64,000 nucleotides of DNA, taken from positions 239,376-303,375 of the forward strand of contig NZ_FNZF01000001.1 in NCBI RefSeq assembly GCF_900109165.1. Reading direction: 5' to 3'. The notes beneath the pieces are model-generated. The model ran no database searches. It had not been told where the DNA came from and saw only the letters and a program-made list of their open reading frames with translations. Both the position numbers and the translations under genes were made by a program. The stretch's first letter is position 1; each line of letters starts with the position of its first letter. This DNA is from Bhargavaea ginsengi (GTDB lineage Bacteria > Bacillota > Bacilli > Bacillales_A > Planococcaceae). Positions 42,653 to 52,820 of the stretch are shown one piece after another.

Positions 42653-43429
42653 TTATATCAACTTGCCGATGACCAGGCGGATGCGCTCTTTTTTTGTGCG
42701 GCCGCCGATTTCCTCAATCCGGATCCGGCCGTGCCCCCGTACGGAAAGCAGGTCCGAATCGGACAATTCGTATGAAACAGACTCACGGACGGCATGATTG
42801 ACTTTCACCTTGCCGGATTGGATGAGCATTGCCGATTTCTGCCTGGACAGGTTCAGGGCTCCCGCGATGACCGTGTCCAGCCGGAGGGATGAAACCGTAA
42901 GCGATTCCTCCTGATACTGCTCTGCAAGGGGTAGAAACTCTTCCTGGGACCGGACTTCGGCAATGCGCACCTTTGCTTTCCCGACAGCCTGCAGATTCGC
43001 GATGAGGTAGTCGGTCAGGGAGGCATCGGCAGCAAATTGGACCACGCCGTCCCCTGTCCGGATATCTCCGAACCTGGCCCGGTCTATGCCGAGGCCGGTA
43101 AGGGACCCGAGCACATCGCGATGGCCGATTTCGATGAACTTGGAGGGGTATCGGATTTCCATCACAGAGATCTCCTCGTCCCCGGGCTGAGCCTCGTAAT
43201 AGGAAGGGGCGATAATCATGCGCTGCCGCTCCGCCCCCGGGAGCCCCCCAAACTCTGAGAGAACGAAGTCTCCTGAACCTGCAATTGCCCGAACGATATA
43301 CCGCTGTCTCGGATCAAGGAAACCGGTCAGCTTTGGCGTGTAGCGATCCTCCACTTCAGTCACCCATCCGTTCACCCGTTCGATGAATGGCTGCTCATCT
43401 TTTCTGAAATGCTGTAACATCCCTTCCAT
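42653..43429 (-). CDS. ylmH: S4-domain RNA-binding protein YlmH
   Basis: RNA-binding protein of the ylm cluster, in B. subtilis linked to rescue of stalled large subunits (RqcP2-type) and to division-cluster context. 258 residues; C-terminal S4 domain about 185-245 (LRLDTVIAGALNLSRQKSAML, VKVNH). ATG at 43429 (MEGMLQHFRKDE) fits CGGAG spacing; another ATG three codons later is possible. A T-less hairpin at 42626-42644 follows the stop. Confidence 0.9.
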   Translation of the reverse strand: MEGMLQHFRKDEQPFIERVNGWVTEVEDRYTPKLTGFLDPRQRYIVRAIAGSGDFVLSEFGGLPGAERQRMIIAPSYYEAQPGDEEISVMEIRYPSKFIEIGHRDVLGSLTGLGIDRARFGDIRTGDGVVQFAADASLTDYLIANLQAVGKAKVRIAEVRSQEEFLPLAEQYQEESLTVSSLRLDTVIAGALNLSRQKSAMLIQSGKVKVNHAVRESVSYELSDSDLLSVRGHGRIRIEEIGGRTKKERIRLVIGKLI

Positions 43430-43500
43430 TCTCCGACTCCGTCCTTCCTGTTGAATTGGCATCTTGTTGACTTTTTCATGGCGTGCAGAATCAGGCCGTT

Positions 43501-43553
43501 TTAAAAAGCCTCCCCATATCCCAGCCGCTGTGCGGGAGGGGATGCAGGGAGGC
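43501..43553 (-). terminator. Terminator between ylmG and ylmH
   Basis: Long hairpin with gcctccc / gggaggc outer arms and atccc / gggat inner arms (43508-43553), followed by TTTTTAAAA on the minus strand. It suggests ylmH and ylmG are partly uncoupled. Confidence 0.75.
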
Positions 43554-43597
43554 TGCAGACTTGCCGGAATCGTCCGAAACGAGGACTTTCGCAGCGG

Positions 43598-43861
43598 TCA
43601 CGCGATCATACCGAACACGGTGTAGAGACCTCGGACAATCAGATTCAGTGCAATCAGGGCAACGATCGGAGAAATATCGATCATGCCGATCGGCGGGATG
43701 ATCTTCCTGAAAATGTCCAGGTAAGGTTCGCAGATTTTGGCGAGGAGCCGGCCGATGGATGTCTCCCTCGTGCTCGGCACCCATGACATCAGAACGTAAA
43801 TGACCAGCAGGATCGAATAGATCTGTGCTGCGTTGGCCAGTAGATTAAACAATGCCCACAT
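43598..43861 (-). CDS. ylmG: YggT family membrane protein YlmG
   Basis: 87-residue protein with two hydrophobic segments (about 8-28 and 62-82) and the family motif YVLMSWVPSTRETSIGRLL followed by CEPYLDIFRKIIPP. Members sit with sepF in division clusters; a role in membrane organisation or osmotic tolerance is proposed for relatives. ATG at 43861. Confidence 0.92.
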   Translation of the reverse strand: MWALFNLLANAAQIYSILLVIYVLMSWVPSTRETSIGRLLAKICEPYLDIFRKIIPPIGMIDISPIVALIALNLIVRGLYTVFGMIA

Positions 43862-43880
43862 ATGACTTTATCTCATCCCA

Positions 43881-44360
43881 TCATTCAAATTCATCGTACA
43901 GAAACTCGGAGATCTCTCCGGACAATTCCACATTCTCCGGTACACACAGGAAAATGTCATGCCCGATCCGTGTAATGTCCCCTCCAAGAGCATAAACAGT
44001 GCCGCTCAGAAAGTCGATGATGCGCGTACCCGACCCATGGTCGATCCGCTGGAGATTCACGACAACCGTACGCTTATTCTTCAGGTGCTCCGCAATGTCC
44101 TGTGCTTCCGCGTAGACGCGGGGTTCTGAAAGGATCATCTTGGATGACTTCTTGATGCTTTGCAGGCTCACCACGTTCGCGCCTTCCTGCGGACGTGCCG
44201 GAGCCGGCTTTCGTCGTTCTTTCTGGCGCCAATCCTGGTCCGCCTGGCGCGGCGGCTCCGGTCGCGGCTGTTGTGCGGGAGCCGGCTGTCTTTTTTCCTG
44301 CATTTCCTCTTCCTCCTCTTCAAGATAGAAGAAGTTCTTGAACTTGTCCTTGAAGCTCAT
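43881..44360 (-). CDS. sepF: Cell division protein SepF
   Basis: Membrane anchor and bundling factor for FtsZ. 159 residues: N-terminal amphipathic helix [19 protein letters not shown], Pro/Arg/Gln-rich linker (20-65), and the globular SepF domain (70-159, [20 protein letters not shown]). Start overlaps the ylmE stop by 4 bp. Confidence 0.96.
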   Translation of the reverse strand: MSFKDKFKNFFYLEEEEEEMQEKRQPAPAQQPRPEPPRQADQDWRQKERRKPAPARPQEGANVVSLQSIKKSSKMILSEPRVYAEAQDIAEHLKNKRTVVVNLQRIDHGSGTRIIDFLSGTVYALGGDITRIGHDIFLCVPENVELSGEISEFLYDEFE

Positions 44361-45061
44361 GAGCGTTCCCCGCTTTCATAGCCGACAATGGCGGTGCCGA
44401 TCCGGACGAATGTCGCCCCTTCTTCGACCGCTATGCCGAAATCGTTTGACATGCCCATTGATAGTTCGGTGCAGGGCGCATTCGGCAGGCCGAGAGAAGA
44501 AATCTCATCGCGCAGTTCGCGGAGTCCGCGAAATGTGCGCCGGATAACTTCCTCATCATCCGTATTCGGCGCCATCGTCATCAGTCCGACGATCCGGATT
44601 TTGTCATATGCGCCGAGCATTCTGATAAAATCAGCCGTTGCTTCCGGAGCTACACCCGATTTGGATGCTTCGCCCGAAACATTAACCTGGACAAAGCAGT
44701 CCACAGGCTGTTCTGCCCGTTTCTGGATCTCCTTTGCCAGGCTGCCGCGGTCCAGTGAATGCAGAAAGTCGATCCGCCCAATGATGTCCCTGACTTTGCG
44801 GCTCTGAAGGGAGCCGATAAAATGCCATCGGGCATCGGAACCGATTGCGGAATGCTTCTGATCGAGACCTTCGTTCCGGTTCTCACCCAGCTCCCTGATT
44901 CCCGCATTGATCACTTCCCGGGCACGCTCAGGACCTACCGATTTAGTCACGGCTACAATGGTAACTTCTTCCGGGCTGCGTCCGGCACGCCTGCACGCCT
45001 CGTTTATCTGCTGCTGAATATCGTTCAAACGTTCTGCTACAGTCGACAATTCAATTCCCAC
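44357..45061 (-). CDS. ylmE: PLP homeostasis protein YlmE (YggS family)
   Basis: Binds pyridoxal phosphate and buffers B6 and amino acid pools. 234-residue alanine-racemase-like barrel with PLP lysine in [25 protein letters not shown] and [13 protein letters not shown] start at 45061 with a weak ribosome-binding site. In B. subtilis ylmD lies between ylmC and ylmE; here only 64 bp remain. Confidence 0.95.
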   Translation of the reverse strand: MGIELSTVAERLNDIQQQINEACRRAGRSPEEVTIVAVTKSVGPERAREVINAGIRELGENRNEGLDQKHSAIGSDARWHFIGSLQSRKVRDIIGRIDFLHSLDRGSLAKEIQKRAEQPVDCFVQVNVSGEASKSGVAPEATADFIRMLGAYDKIRIVGLMTMAPNTDDEEVIRRTFRGLRELRDEISSLGLPNAPCTELSMGMSNDFGIAVEEGATFVRIGTAIVGYESGERS

Positions 45062-45125
45062 TTTTCTCTACGTTGCTGAATTCATTGTAACAAGGCGGGA
45101 ACGCTTTTTCAATGACTTCCCATTC

Positions 45126-45365
45126 CTATTCCTTGGCGGCATCATCGACGAGGACGACATCCTTTCCGATGACCATCACACGGCGGAGCGGAACTTTCAC
45201 CGGCGCCTCCCCATTTCCGAACAGGCGGATCTTTTCCATCCCGCCCACGTGGAAATATTCGATTGTCCCGTCTTCCGTCGAAATCGTGGCATCAACTGCA
45301 AAGCCGAGCTGACGGCCCCTTCCGGCTTCAATGAACTCCTTTTTCTGCAAATCGGAAAATTTCAA
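45126..45365 (-). CDS. ylmC: YlmC/YmxH family PRC-barrel sporulation-associated protein
   Basis: 79-residue PRC-barrel-like protein (MKFSDLQKKEFIEAGRGRQLG start, GKDVVLVDDAAKE end). Molecular role unknown; the family is tied to endospore formers by occurrence. TTG start at 45365, 8 nt after GGAGG. Lies between sigG and ylmE as in B. subtilis. Confidence 0.88.
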   Translation of the reverse strand: MKFSDLQKKEFIEAGRGRQLGFAVDATISTEDGTIEYFHVGGMEKIRLFGNGEAPVKVPLRRVMVIGKDVVLVDDAAKE

Positions 45366-45492
45366 GACGGACCCCTCCCGTATAGCTTATGCTCAACAGT
45401 CACTGAAAAGAGCCTGCGTTCCCCGCTAAGTAGATTACAGGTTACGGATGCAAATTTCCCGGGAAAGAATGCTTATCCATGCATTTAATACG

Positions 45493-45533
45493 AAAAAATA
45501 GCCCGCTTCCGTCCATACTGAACGGAAGCAGGC
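45493..45533 (-). terminator. Terminator of sigG
   Basis: Stem gcctgcttccgt / acggaagcgggc (45501-45533) with a following TATTTTTT on the minus strand, 10 bp after the sigG stop. Confidence 0.92.
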
Positions 45534-45542
45534 AATTGCATT

Positions 45543-46340
45543 TCACTTTTTCCTGTCTTTTTCCTGGTCGAGCGTTTCCCGGATAATTCCGATGGCATGT
45601 TTTTCGAGCCTGGAAATCTGCGCCTGTGAAATGCCGAGTTCCCTCGCGATCTCCGTCTGTGTCTCGCCGTAATAAAAACGCTTGGACAGGATTTTCTGCT
45701 GGCGGGCATCCATTTTACCGACTGTATCCTTGACCGAGACATACGTCAGCCAGCGATCCTCACTGACAAGCGTGTCCTGCAGCTGGTCCATCATTGTTAC
45801 AGGATCCCCTCCGTCATGGTGGATCGGCTCATGCAGGGACAGAGGATCCTGAATGGCATCCAGAGCGAACAGGATATCCTCTGAAGTGATGCCGGTCAGC
45901 TTCGACAGATCGTCCAGGGTTGGCTCTCTTAGCTGCTCATGGACAAACTGCTCCTTCGCCTTCATCGCTTTGTAAGCGATATCACGCAGCGAACGTGACA
46001 CCCGGACCGCATGATGGTCCCGCAGATGTCTGCGGATCTCCCCGATGATCATCGGCACAGCGTAAGTGGAAAAACGGACATTATGCTTAAGGTCGAAATT
46101 ATCGATGGATTTCAAGAGACCGATGCAGCCCACCTGGAACAGGTCATCCGCCTGCTCCCCCCTATAGGCGAACCGCTGAACAATACTCAGGACGAGCCGA
46201 AGATTGCAGATGACCAGCTCATCTTTGGCCGACTGATCACCCGACTGCATCCGCTTGAATGTTTCTCGCATGTCTTCATGGGACAGGAGCGGAAGTTTCG
46301 AAGTATCGATTCCGCAAATCTCCACTTTCATGTTGGACAT
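45543..46340 (-). CDS. sigG: Late forespore sigma factor SigG
   Basis: Directs forespore gene expression after engulfment. 265 residues, with the sigma-G signature KVEICGIDTSKLP at the N-terminus, core-binding region DLFQVGCIGLLKSIDNFD, TYAVPMIIGEIRRHLRDH and HTH GETQTEIARELGISQAQISRLEK. ATG at 46340, 8 nt after GGAGG. The 98-bp gap to sigE holds no sigma-F promoter I could recognise. Confidence 0.95.
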   Translation of the reverse strand: MSNMKVEICGIDTSKLPLLSHEDMRETFKRMQSGDQSAKDELVICNLRLVLSIVQRFAYRGEQADDLFQVGCIGLLKSIDNFDLKHNVRFSTYAVPMIIGEIRRHLRDHHAVRVSRSLRDIAYKAMKAKEQFVHEQLREPTLDDLSKLTGITSEDILFALDAIQDPLSLHEPIHHDGGDPVTMMDQLQDTLVSEDRWLTYVSVKDTVGKMDARQQKILSKRFYYGETQTEIARELGISQAQISRLEKHAIGIIRETLDQEKDRKK

Positions 46341-46438
46341 CTCATCATCCTCCGGACATTATGACTTTTCTCTGTTTCCCTACAGTCTGTCCGGAGGTTG
46401 TTGTCCTATTCCCGATGGAGCCCCGCCAATTTCATCCA

Positions 46439-47146
46439 TCAGCTGACCGGATGGTTCAGCAATCCTCTCAGGTCACTGATAATTTTCTTTTCAAGCCTGG
46501 ATATATAGGACTGTGAAATGCCCAGATGGTCTGCGACTTCCTTTTGCGTCATTTCTTCTTTGCCGGATAGTGCAAAGCGGCATTCCATAATGTATCGCTC
46601 CCGGTCGTTCAGCCTGGAGATCGCCTCTACGACATGCTGACGCTCGATTTTCTTCTCGACATCTTCCGTGATGATGTCCTCATCCGTTCCGAGTATGTCC
46701 GAGAGGAGCAGTTCATTACCATCGGCATCCGAGTTCAGCGGCTCATCAAACGACACTTCTGACTTCATGCGGCTTGTCTTTCTCAGATGCATGAGGATTT
46801 CGTTTTCAATGCAGCGGGACGCATAGGTGGCGAGTTTGATTTTTTTCTCCGTATCAAAAGTCTCGATCGCCTTGATCAGTCCGATGGCTCCGATGCTGAT
46901 GAGATCTTCGATATTGGTCTTTGTATTCTCGAAACGGCGGGCGATATATACGACAAGCCGCAGGTTTTTCTCGATCAGCCGGTCACGCGCTTCCCGATCG
47001 CCATCCATGAATCGCCGGATCGTCTCTTCCTCTTCTTCCTTCGTAAGCGGGACCGGAAGGGATTCGTGTCCCCCGATATAGTATGTCCCGTCCTTCTTGA
47101 TGGTCTGAAGCAGTACCGCAATCCATTTTTTAAGACCTGTCAGCAT
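46439..47146 (-). CDS. sigE: Mother-cell sigma factor SigE (pro-protein)
   Basis: First mother-cell-specific sigma factor, made as inactive pro-sigma-E and cut by SpoIIGA. 235 residues; the pro-sequence before YIGG is about 22 residues, versus 27 in B. subtilis. Conserved [32 protein letters not shown] and [28 protein letters not shown] at 47146 after GGGGA overlaps the spoIIGA end by 17 bp. Confidence 0.96.
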   Translation of the reverse strand: MLTGLKKWIAVLLQTIKKDGTYYIGGHESLPVPLTKEEEEETIRRFMDGDREARDRLIEKNLRLVVYIARRFENTKTNIEDLISIGAIGLIKAIETFDTEKKIKLATYASRCIENEILMHLRKTSRMKSEVSFDEPLNSDADGNELLLSDILGTDEDIITEDVEKKIERQHVVEAISRLNDRERYIMECRFALSGKEEMTQKEVADHLGISQSYISRLEKKIISDLRGLLNHPVS

Positions 47147-47990
47147 CTGTCGATCCCCTTTCTTTGAGATGGATGAGGGAGGAGCGGTGGAGGATGGCGT
47201 CAGCGCCCAGCGGATATTCGGCAGCGTTTTCAGTGAACACGATATACCCGCCCAGCCGGACATTTTCCGGTCCGCGGAAGGCCCAGCTGCTGACCCGGAA
47301 CCCGACAGCCCAAGCGCTGCCGCCAACAGTCTGGAGGCGGATCGGCCGCAGTGCGCTCCGAAACTCAGCCGGGAATACGCTCAGGTCCGGAACGCCGTCC
47401 TTCGGCAAATTCTCAAGTGCTGCCCGGATTTCCCGCGGCAATTGTTCTTTTACTGCCCGGTAGGAAATAAAATGGACAGGAGCACCGGATAGAGGCTCCG
47501 TGCAGGCATTCCCTGAATCAGCGAATGCGGAAATTGGAATGTTCTTCCCGAATAATTCAATCTCGGTTTCCACCCGGAAGTCCGCGGCAGCTGCATCATC
47601 CTCTGCGCCTCTCCACCTGACCGCGAGCAGGTGAAGACCGCCGGAGGCGAACAGGCAGGATGTAAATACAGCCGCAGTGCCCCCGATACCGAAGCCGGAA
47701 GGATTGACCACCGTCAAAAGGCCGCCGGCAAAAAGCGCTGCCGTCAATGTTGCTCCGGCCCCTTTCAGTGCCGCATTCCGGTGCAGCCCGAACGCAATCA
47801 CAGTCATCGCCATGAATGCCGCTGCCGCAGGAACAATCGCACCGCCGAACAGCACCACCGGAAACGCCCCGGCAACTGCAGCTGCAAGGAGTCTGCGCTT
47901 GCCCGCAGGACGGCGGCACACCTTGTCCGCAAATGAAAGAATCAGGTAATTGAACGCCGAATTCACAGCGATCGCCACTTCTCCGTACAT
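47130..47990 (-). CDS. spoIIGA: Sporulation sigma-E factor-processing peptidase SpoIIGA
   Basis: Membrane aspartic protease that activates pro-sigma-E on a signal from the forespore. 286 residues (B. subtilis 309): N-terminal half with about five membrane helices, C-terminal half with the protease motif [13 protein letters not shown] holding the catalytic Asp. ATG at 47990 follows GGGAGGGGG. Rather divergent; identity is secured by the DSGN motif, topology and the following sigE. Confidence 0.93.
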   Translation of the reverse strand: MYGEVAIAVNSAFNYLILSFADKVCRRPAGKRRLLAAAVAGAFPVVLFGGAIVPAAAAFMAMTVIAFGLHRNAALKGAGATLTAALFAGGLLTVVNPSGFGIGGTAAVFTSCLFASGGLHLLAVRWRGAEDDAAAADFRVETEIELFGKNIPISAFADSGNACTEPLSGAPVHFISYRAVKEQLPREIRAALENLPKDGVPDLSVFPAEFRSALRPIRLQTVGGSAWAVGFRVSSWAFRGPENVRLGGYIVFTENAAEYPLGADAILHRSSLIHLKERGSTDADRS

Positions 47991-48013
47991 GGCTCCCCCT
48001 CCCTTGTCCATAC

Positions 48014-48044
48014 AGTATCACGCCCGGTTTGCAGGCACTGTCGG
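48014..48044 (-). promoter_or_regulatory. Possible Spo0A-type promoter of spoIIGA-sigE
   Basis: GATACT (48014-48019) and CCGACA (48039-48044) are separated by 19 bp; the latter overlaps TGTCGGAA, a near match to the 0A box TGTCGAA on the plus strand. Spo0A-activated spoIIG promoters have unusually long spacers. Tentative. Confidence 0.3.
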
Positions 48045-48133
48045 AACCCGGTACGGGCAGGCCTGAAAATTCGGACAGCAGACGACAGAATCAGGGGCGT
48101 TTCAAGCGGCTTATACAGTTCCTCCTGACAAGC

Positions 48134-48169
48134 AAAAAAAGCCCCTTCTGCATCTATGCAGAAGGGGCT
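48134..48169 (-). terminator. Terminator of ftsZ
   Basis: Perfect stem agccccttctgcat / atgcagaaggggct followed on the minus strand by TTTTTTT, 23 bp after the ftsZ stop. Confidence 0.95.
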
Positions 48170-48191
48170 TTCCGGTATTGTCGGATTCCGC

Positions 48192-49379
48192 TTATCTTCT
48201 CCGGCGATTGCGGAGGAATGTCGGAACATCGAGTGCATCTTCCTGATGTTGCTGGCTTTGCCGCTGCGGCGCTTCCTGCTGGTAGTGGCCGCCCTGCTGA
48301 TCGTCACGGTCCCGGTAGTCATTGCGGGATGGAGCAGGCTGCTGAGGACGTTCCGGGCGGGCAGACTGTTGCTGGACGCGTCCTGCGCTGAATCCTCCGC
48401 CACGGGTGGTCCGCTGGGAAAGCTGTTCTTCGGTGAACCCGGTCGCAATGACCGTCACAACGATTTCATCCTTGAGGTTGTCGTTGATGACCGAGCCGAA
48501 GATCATGTTCACTTCTTCATCGGAAGCGCTGGCAACGATGTCGGCAGCTTCCTGAACTTCAAACAGGCTGAGATTCGAGCCGCCTGTAATATTCATCAGA
48601 ACACCCTTGGCGCCGTCGATTGATGTTTCAAGAAGCGGACTGGAGATGGCCTTCTTGGCCGCCTCTGAAGCCCGGTTCTCGCCTGAAGAGACCCCGATAC
48701 CCATAAGTGCGGAACCCTTGTTCTGCATGATTGTCTTCACATCGGCGAAGTCGAGGTTGATGAGTCCCGGAACTGCGATAAGGTCAGAAATGCCCGACAC
48801 GCCCTGTCGAAGGACATTATCCGCTTCACGGAACGCTTCAAGCATTGGTGTGTTTTTGTCGACAATCTCGAGGAGGCGGTCGTTCGGGATGACAATCAGT
48901 GTATCGACCGACTCCTTCATGGCCGCGATGCCGCCGATTGCCTGTGTCGCACGCTTGCGTCCCTCGAAGGTGAACGGACGTGTAACAACTCCGACTGTCA
49001 GAGCACCGAGATCCTTGGCGATCTGAGCGATAACAGGTGCCGCACCTGTTCCGGTTCCACCGCCCATTCCGGCGGTAACAAAGACCATGTCAGCGCCGCG
49101 CAGCGCTTCCTCGATCTGTTCCTTGCTTTCTTCGGCCGCTTTTTTTCCCACCTCAGGGTTTGCACCGGCGCCGAGGCCGCGTGTCAGCTTTTCTCCGATC
49201 TGGAGTGTTACCTCAGCCTGGGACAGCTTGAGAGCCTGGGCATCCGTATTGACAGCGATGAACTCCACGCCCTGTACCCCGTGTTCGATCATCCGATTTA
49301 CTGCGTTATTGCCGCCGCCGCCAACGCCGATGACTTTGATGACAGCTAGCGCGTCGATATTAGTATCAAATTCCAGCAT
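48192..49379 (-). CDS. ftsZ: Cell division GTPase FtsZ
   Basis: Tubulin-like GTPase forming the division ring. 395 residues: GTP-binding [11 protein letters not shown] and [12 protein letters not shown]7 loop [11 protein letters not shown], a Gln/Arg-rich linker (about 318-378) and C-terminal tail [14 protein letters not shown] that contacts FtsA and SepF. ATG at 49379. Confidence 0.98.
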   Translation of the reverse strand: MLEFDTNIDALAVIKVIGVGGGGNNAVNRMIEHGVQGVEFIAVNTDAQALKLSQAEVTLQIGEKLTRGLGAGANPEVGKKAAEESKEQIEEALRGADMVFVTAGMGGGTGTGAAPVIAQIAKDLGALTVGVVTRPFTFEGRKRATQAIGGIAAMKESVDTLIVIPNDRLLEIVDKNTPMLEAFREADNVLRQGVSGISDLIAVPGLINLDFADVKTIMQNKGSALMGIGVSSGENRASEAAKKAISSPLLETSIDGAKGVLMNITGGSNLSLFEVQEAADIVASASDEEVNMIFGSVINDNLKDEIVVTVIATGFTEEQLSQRTTRGGGFSAGRVQQQSARPERPQQPAPSRNDYRDRDDQQGGHYQQEAPQRQSQQHQEDALDVPTFLRNRRRR

Positions 49380-49415
49380 GGTTTCTCCTCCTATGGATGT
49401 ACGGGTGACTTCCGA

Positions 49416-50693
49416 TCAATCAAAGAATTTATCAAAGATTTTCTTCATCCGGTTGACGACCTTGTCCTGGCCATCCTTTTCCCGTGGTTCTTTTTTCTTT
49501 TTGGCGGGAGCCGGCGCTGCCGTCTCCATCTCTTCGCCAAATGGGGAGTCCCCGCGGTGACCAAAGAACTCGTCTTCAAGGCGGGCATAGCGGATAAGCC
49601 CGACCGAGGACGAGAACTTCGGTTCTCGGACACCGATGAATTCCGGGACATATGTCCGTACGCGGGTCTGCAGGACCTCCCTTGCAAGCTGCGGAAGCCC
49701 CTCGAGCTTCGCCGTACCCCCGGTCAGGACAATCCCCCCGGGCAGGTCTCGGATATCCATCCGGTATAGCTCGTCCAGCACCATCTCGAAGAGTTCCTCA
49801 AGACGGACCCCGATGATTTCGGAAATATACTTCTGGCTGTACTGGTCTTTCGTCTCCATGCCAGTTACCGGCACTTCAAACAGTTCATCCTCGGAAGCAT
49901 CATCGTAGTAGGCGTGCCCGTACTGGTGCTTGATCTGTTCCGCCTGTTCGGTCGTCGTTTTCAGAACAATCGACAGGTCTTTCGTCACATGGTCGCCGCC
50001 CACCGGGATGACGCCCGCCGAAATGAGGCGGCCGTCTCCGAATACGGCGACAGTCGTGGAACCTCCACCGATATCCACATATGCGGTTCCGTGGCTTTTC
50101 TCGTCCTCGGAAAGGGCGAAATACCCTGCCGCGAGCGGCTGCAGGTAGATTTCCCTGATCTGCAGGCCGGCCCGCTCCACACAGCGGAGAATATTGTGCA
50201 GAAGCGTCCGCGATGTTGTCACAAGCGTCGCATCCATCTCAAGGCGGACGCCGATCATGCCGCGCGGGTCCTTGATTTCATCGAGGTCATCGACGATGAA
50301 CTGCTGCGGGATGATGTTGATGAGCTCCCGCTCCGCCGGAATCATCACTTCCGCGGATCTCATGACCCGGTCAAGGTCATCGTCCGTAATCTCGCGGTTT
50401 TCGCTGTTCACCGCCACGACGCCCTTTACCTGCTGGAGCATGACCTGATTGGCAGGGATGCCCAGCACGACCTCCCTGATCGACATTCCGATCATCCGCT
50501 CGGCCTGTTCAACTGCCTTCCGGATGGACTGGACAGTCGCATCTATATCTACAATGGCACCCTTCCGGATGCCTTCCGATTTAACATTTCCGACTCCGAT
50601 TACGTGCAGCGAACGATCCGTCATTTCCCCGATCAGCACTTTTACGGAGGAGGAACCGATGTCGAGTGAAACATACATATCGGCTTGACTCAC
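49416..50693 (-). CDS. ftsA: Cell division protein FtsA
   Basis: Actin-like membrane anchor for FtsZ. 425 residues with [13 protein letters not shown] phosphate loop, [27 protein letters not shown], and a C-terminal amphipathic helix MKKIFDKFF for membrane binding. Of two GTG codons, the one at 50693 is 8 nt after GGAGG; the other lies within the ribosome-binding site. Confidence 0.96.
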   Translation of the reverse strand: MSQADMYVSLDIGSSSVKVLIGEMTDRSLHVIGVGNVKSEGIRKGAIVDIDATVQSIRKAVEQAERMIGMSIREVVLGIPANQVMLQQVKGVVAVNSENREITDDDLDRVMRSAEVMIPAERELINIIPQQFIVDDLDEIKDPRGMIGVRLEMDATLVTTSRTLLHNILRCVERAGLQIREIYLQPLAAGYFALSEDEKSHGTAYVDIGGGSTTVAVFGDGRLISAGVIPVGGDHVTKDLSIVLKTTTEQAEQIKHQYGHAYYDDASEDELFEVPVTGMETKDQYSQKYISEIIGVRLEELFEMVLDELYRMDIRDLPGGIVLTGGTAKLEGLPQLAREVLQTRVRTYVPEFIGVREPKFSSSVGLIRYARLEDEFFGHRGDSPFGEEMETAAPAPAKKKKEPREKDGQDKVVNRMKKIFDKFFD

Positions 50694-50726
50694 GGATGGC
50701 ACCTCCTTCTGATCCTCTTAACAATC

Positions 50727-50755
50727 ATTCTATTTCATTCTCAAGACAATGTTAA
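50727..50755 (-). promoter_or_regulatory. Promoter of ftsA-ftsZ
   Basis: TTAACA (50750-50755) and TAGAAT (50727-50732) with a 17-bp spacer in an AT-rich stretch of the 176-bp divIB-ftsA gap. Confidence 0.6.
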
Positions 50756-50869
50756 GTATATTCGTGAATTATGTTGAAAATCCTTCAATTCCCGGTACAA
50801 CTCTACTTTAAACGTTTTTACAAGGACAGGGCAAATGATTGTATGCTGTCCCGGGCCCGGGTTTCCGGT

Positions 50870-51667
50870 TCATGGAATCTCGATCTCCTGCTGGTCGCCT
50901 TCTCCCTCTTCCTCGGTATTTCCGCTTTCACCATCTCCGTATACTTTCTCGTAGCTGCTGAAATAAACGCCTGCTTCAAGGTCGATGACCCCTCTTCCCT
51001 CTTCGGTCAGTTGTGCGACGATCGAAGGATAATAGGCCATCTTTTCAGCGAACCCGCTGATAATGCCCCTGACTTCATACCCATCTGCCATGAACGCCGT
51101 TATGGAGCCTTCACCGGTATGCTTCAACTCCGAAATGAGGGAAGTGACGGAAGGCGGCAGCTTTTCCAGCTCGCGCACCATTTTCTCCATCTGGTCCCCT
51201 TCGTCGAATTCCGCAAGAACCGGTGCGGGGGGCGGCGTGTCAGAAGAACGGCTGAAAGTCGTCCCGTCCGCCAGCACAGGATGGAATCCGGATTCCGTTT
51301 GGATCAACGCCACGGTCTCGAACTCGTCCACCCGGATGACGACATCACGGAAGTCTTCTCTGATGACTTCTGCCCCTCCGACACCCTCCAGGGAAGTGAT
51401 CTTCTGCTCTATTTCACTGGTGCGAAAACCCCAGATCGCATCACCCGCCCGCACACCGGAAGACTGAATATATTCTTCCCCGCCGCGGAGGCCCGCGCCT
51501 TCCACCCTGATATCCCTTACTTTGCTGAGCGGTGACTGCAAATAAAGCAGGGCGGCCAGCATGAGCAGAAAAAGGACCAGGAGAAACAGGAAATTCCGGT
51601 TGGTTCTTCGTTTCCTCTTCTCTTTAAGAGAAGGGATGCGGTCTTCGATATCGATCACTTTATCCAA
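50870..51667 (-). CDS. divIB: Cell division protein DivIB/FtsQ
   Basis: Bitopic divisome protein working with FtsL and DivIC. 265 residues: short basic cytoplasmic end (IPSLKEKRKRRTNR), one helix about 27-45, POTRA domain beginning near VRDIRVEGAGL, beta domain, and an acidic tail rich in Glu and Gly. TTG at 51667 (MDKVIDIEDRIPSL) fits AGGAGG spacing of 7 nt better than a TTG two codons upstream. No ylxW, ylxX or sbp follow. Confidence 0.92.
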   Translation of the reverse strand: MDKVIDIEDRIPSLKEKRKRRTNRNFLFLLVLFLLMLAALLYLQSPLSKVRDIRVEGAGLRGGEEYIQSSGVRAGDAIWGFRTSEIEQKITSLEGVGGAEVIREDFRDVVIRVDEFETVALIQTESGFHPVLADGTTFSRSSDTPPPAPVLAEFDEGDQMEKMVRELEKLPPSVTSLISELKHTGEGSITAFMADGYEVRGIISGFAEKMAYYPSIVAQLTEEGRGVIDLEAGVYFSSYEKVYGDGESGNTEEEGEGDQQEIEIP

Positions 51668-51682
51668 ACGCAAGGCCTCCTT

Positions 51683-52774
51683 TCAGCCCTTTCCCCCACC
51701 GGCTCCAAATCTCAGGATGAGGGCTGCCGCAATCCAGGCGGCAAGCAATGATGATCCGCCGTAGCTGATGAACGGCAAAGTGACGCCTGTAACGGGAAGC
51801 AGCCCCGTCACGACCCCGATATTCAGGAAGGTCTGGAAACCGAGCATGGCAGCCATCCCTGACACCATCTGCAGCGAGAACGGATCCCGCTGTCGTGCAG
51901 CCAGACCGAAAGCTGCGGCTGTCAGCACGAAAAAGAGAAGAATCACCGCCGCGGAACCGATGAACCCGATTTCCTCCGCAATGATAGAGAAGATGAAATC
52001 ATTTTGGGGTTCGGGCAGATAAAGATATTTCTGCCTGCTCTGTCCATAACCGTAGCCGAGAAGGCCGGCCGGGCCGACTGCAAGAAGAGACTGGATTCCC
52101 TGGAATCCGCTTCCCAGCGGGTCACTCCACGGATCTAGAAATGCCTTGATCCGGTCGAGCCGGTAAGGGGCGGCTGCAATCAGCGCCGTAATGCCGGCTG
52201 CACCCGCCGCTCCAAGGCCGAAAAAGAACTTCAGCGGATAACCCGCGATCAAAAGCACACAAAACGCCGAAACGGTCATGATCATCATCGAGCCGAAGTC
52301 CGGCTGAAGCATGATCAGACCCGCCGGAAGCAGGATCACAGCCAGATGAGAGAGTTTGAACACCTTGCGGCCCCTTTGCTCTCCCAACATGGATGCCAGC
52401 TTTCCGATCACTGCGATTTTCGTGAATTCCGCCGGCTGCAGACTAAATGGCCCGAGTGCAATCCAGCTCTGTGATCCGTTCCTGACTGCACCGATCCCCG
52501 GTATCAGAACCCCCACAAGCAGGATGATGGACAGGATGTAGACGGTGTTCCAGAACGTTTTGTTCCCGATGCCCCGGAAGCGGAGTACAAATGCCGCAGC
52601 TGCCAATGAAACGGCAAGATAAACACCCTGCTTTAATGCAAAGGGGAGGGAATCTTCGTAATGGACTTCTCCCCAGTAGGATCCGGCAGAATGGACAAAT
52701 GCGACTCCCAGGAGGCTGAGTGCTGCTGCGGCGGAGGCAAATAGGATGAGGAGCTTTTTTTCCAGTGCATGCAT
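51683..52774 (-). CDS. spoVE: SEDS-family glycosyltransferase SpoVE
   Basis: Polytopic peptidoglycan polymerase acting with SpoVD in spore cortex synthesis. 363 residues with about ten membrane helices, and motifs VRNGSQSWIALGPFSLQPAEF, DPLGSGFQ, EEIGFIG and TLPFISYGGSS. Assigned SpoVE rather than FtsW from its closer match to B. subtilis SpoVE, its length and its place after murD; FtsW in Bacilli is usually elsewhere. The ATG at 52774 lies very close to AAGGAAGG, so the start is not certain. Confidence 0.85.
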   Translation of the reverse strand: MHALEKKLLILFASAAAALSLLGVAFVHSAGSYWGEVHYEDSLPFALKQGVYLAVSLAAAAFVLRFRGIGNKTFWNTVYILSIILLVGVLIPGIGAVRNGSQSWIALGPFSLQPAEFTKIAVIGKLASMLGEQRGRKVFKLSHLAVILLPAGLIMLQPDFGSMMIMTVSAFCVLLIAGYPLKFFFGLGAAGAAGITALIAAAPYRLDRIKAFLDPWSDPLGSGFQGIQSLLAVGPAGLLGYGYGQSRQKYLYLPEPQNDFIFSIIAEEIGFIGSAAVILLFFVLTAAAFGLAARQRDPFSLQMVSGMAAMLGFQTFLNIGVVTGLLPVTGVTLPFISYGGSSLLAAWIAAALILRFGAGGGKG

Positions 52775-52820
52775 CCTTCCTTGTTATGGATCGGTGGCCT
52801 GCCCGGACTGCCGGGGGACC

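Noticed and set aside
45366-45420. CATAAGCT upstream of ylmC as a sigma-E -10
   Set aside because: Too close to the ribosome-binding site and no -35 found.
46341-46438. Sigma-F promoter before sigG
   Set aside because: Scanned for GTATA-like -35 and GGNNANA-like -10 at proper spacing; none matched well enough.
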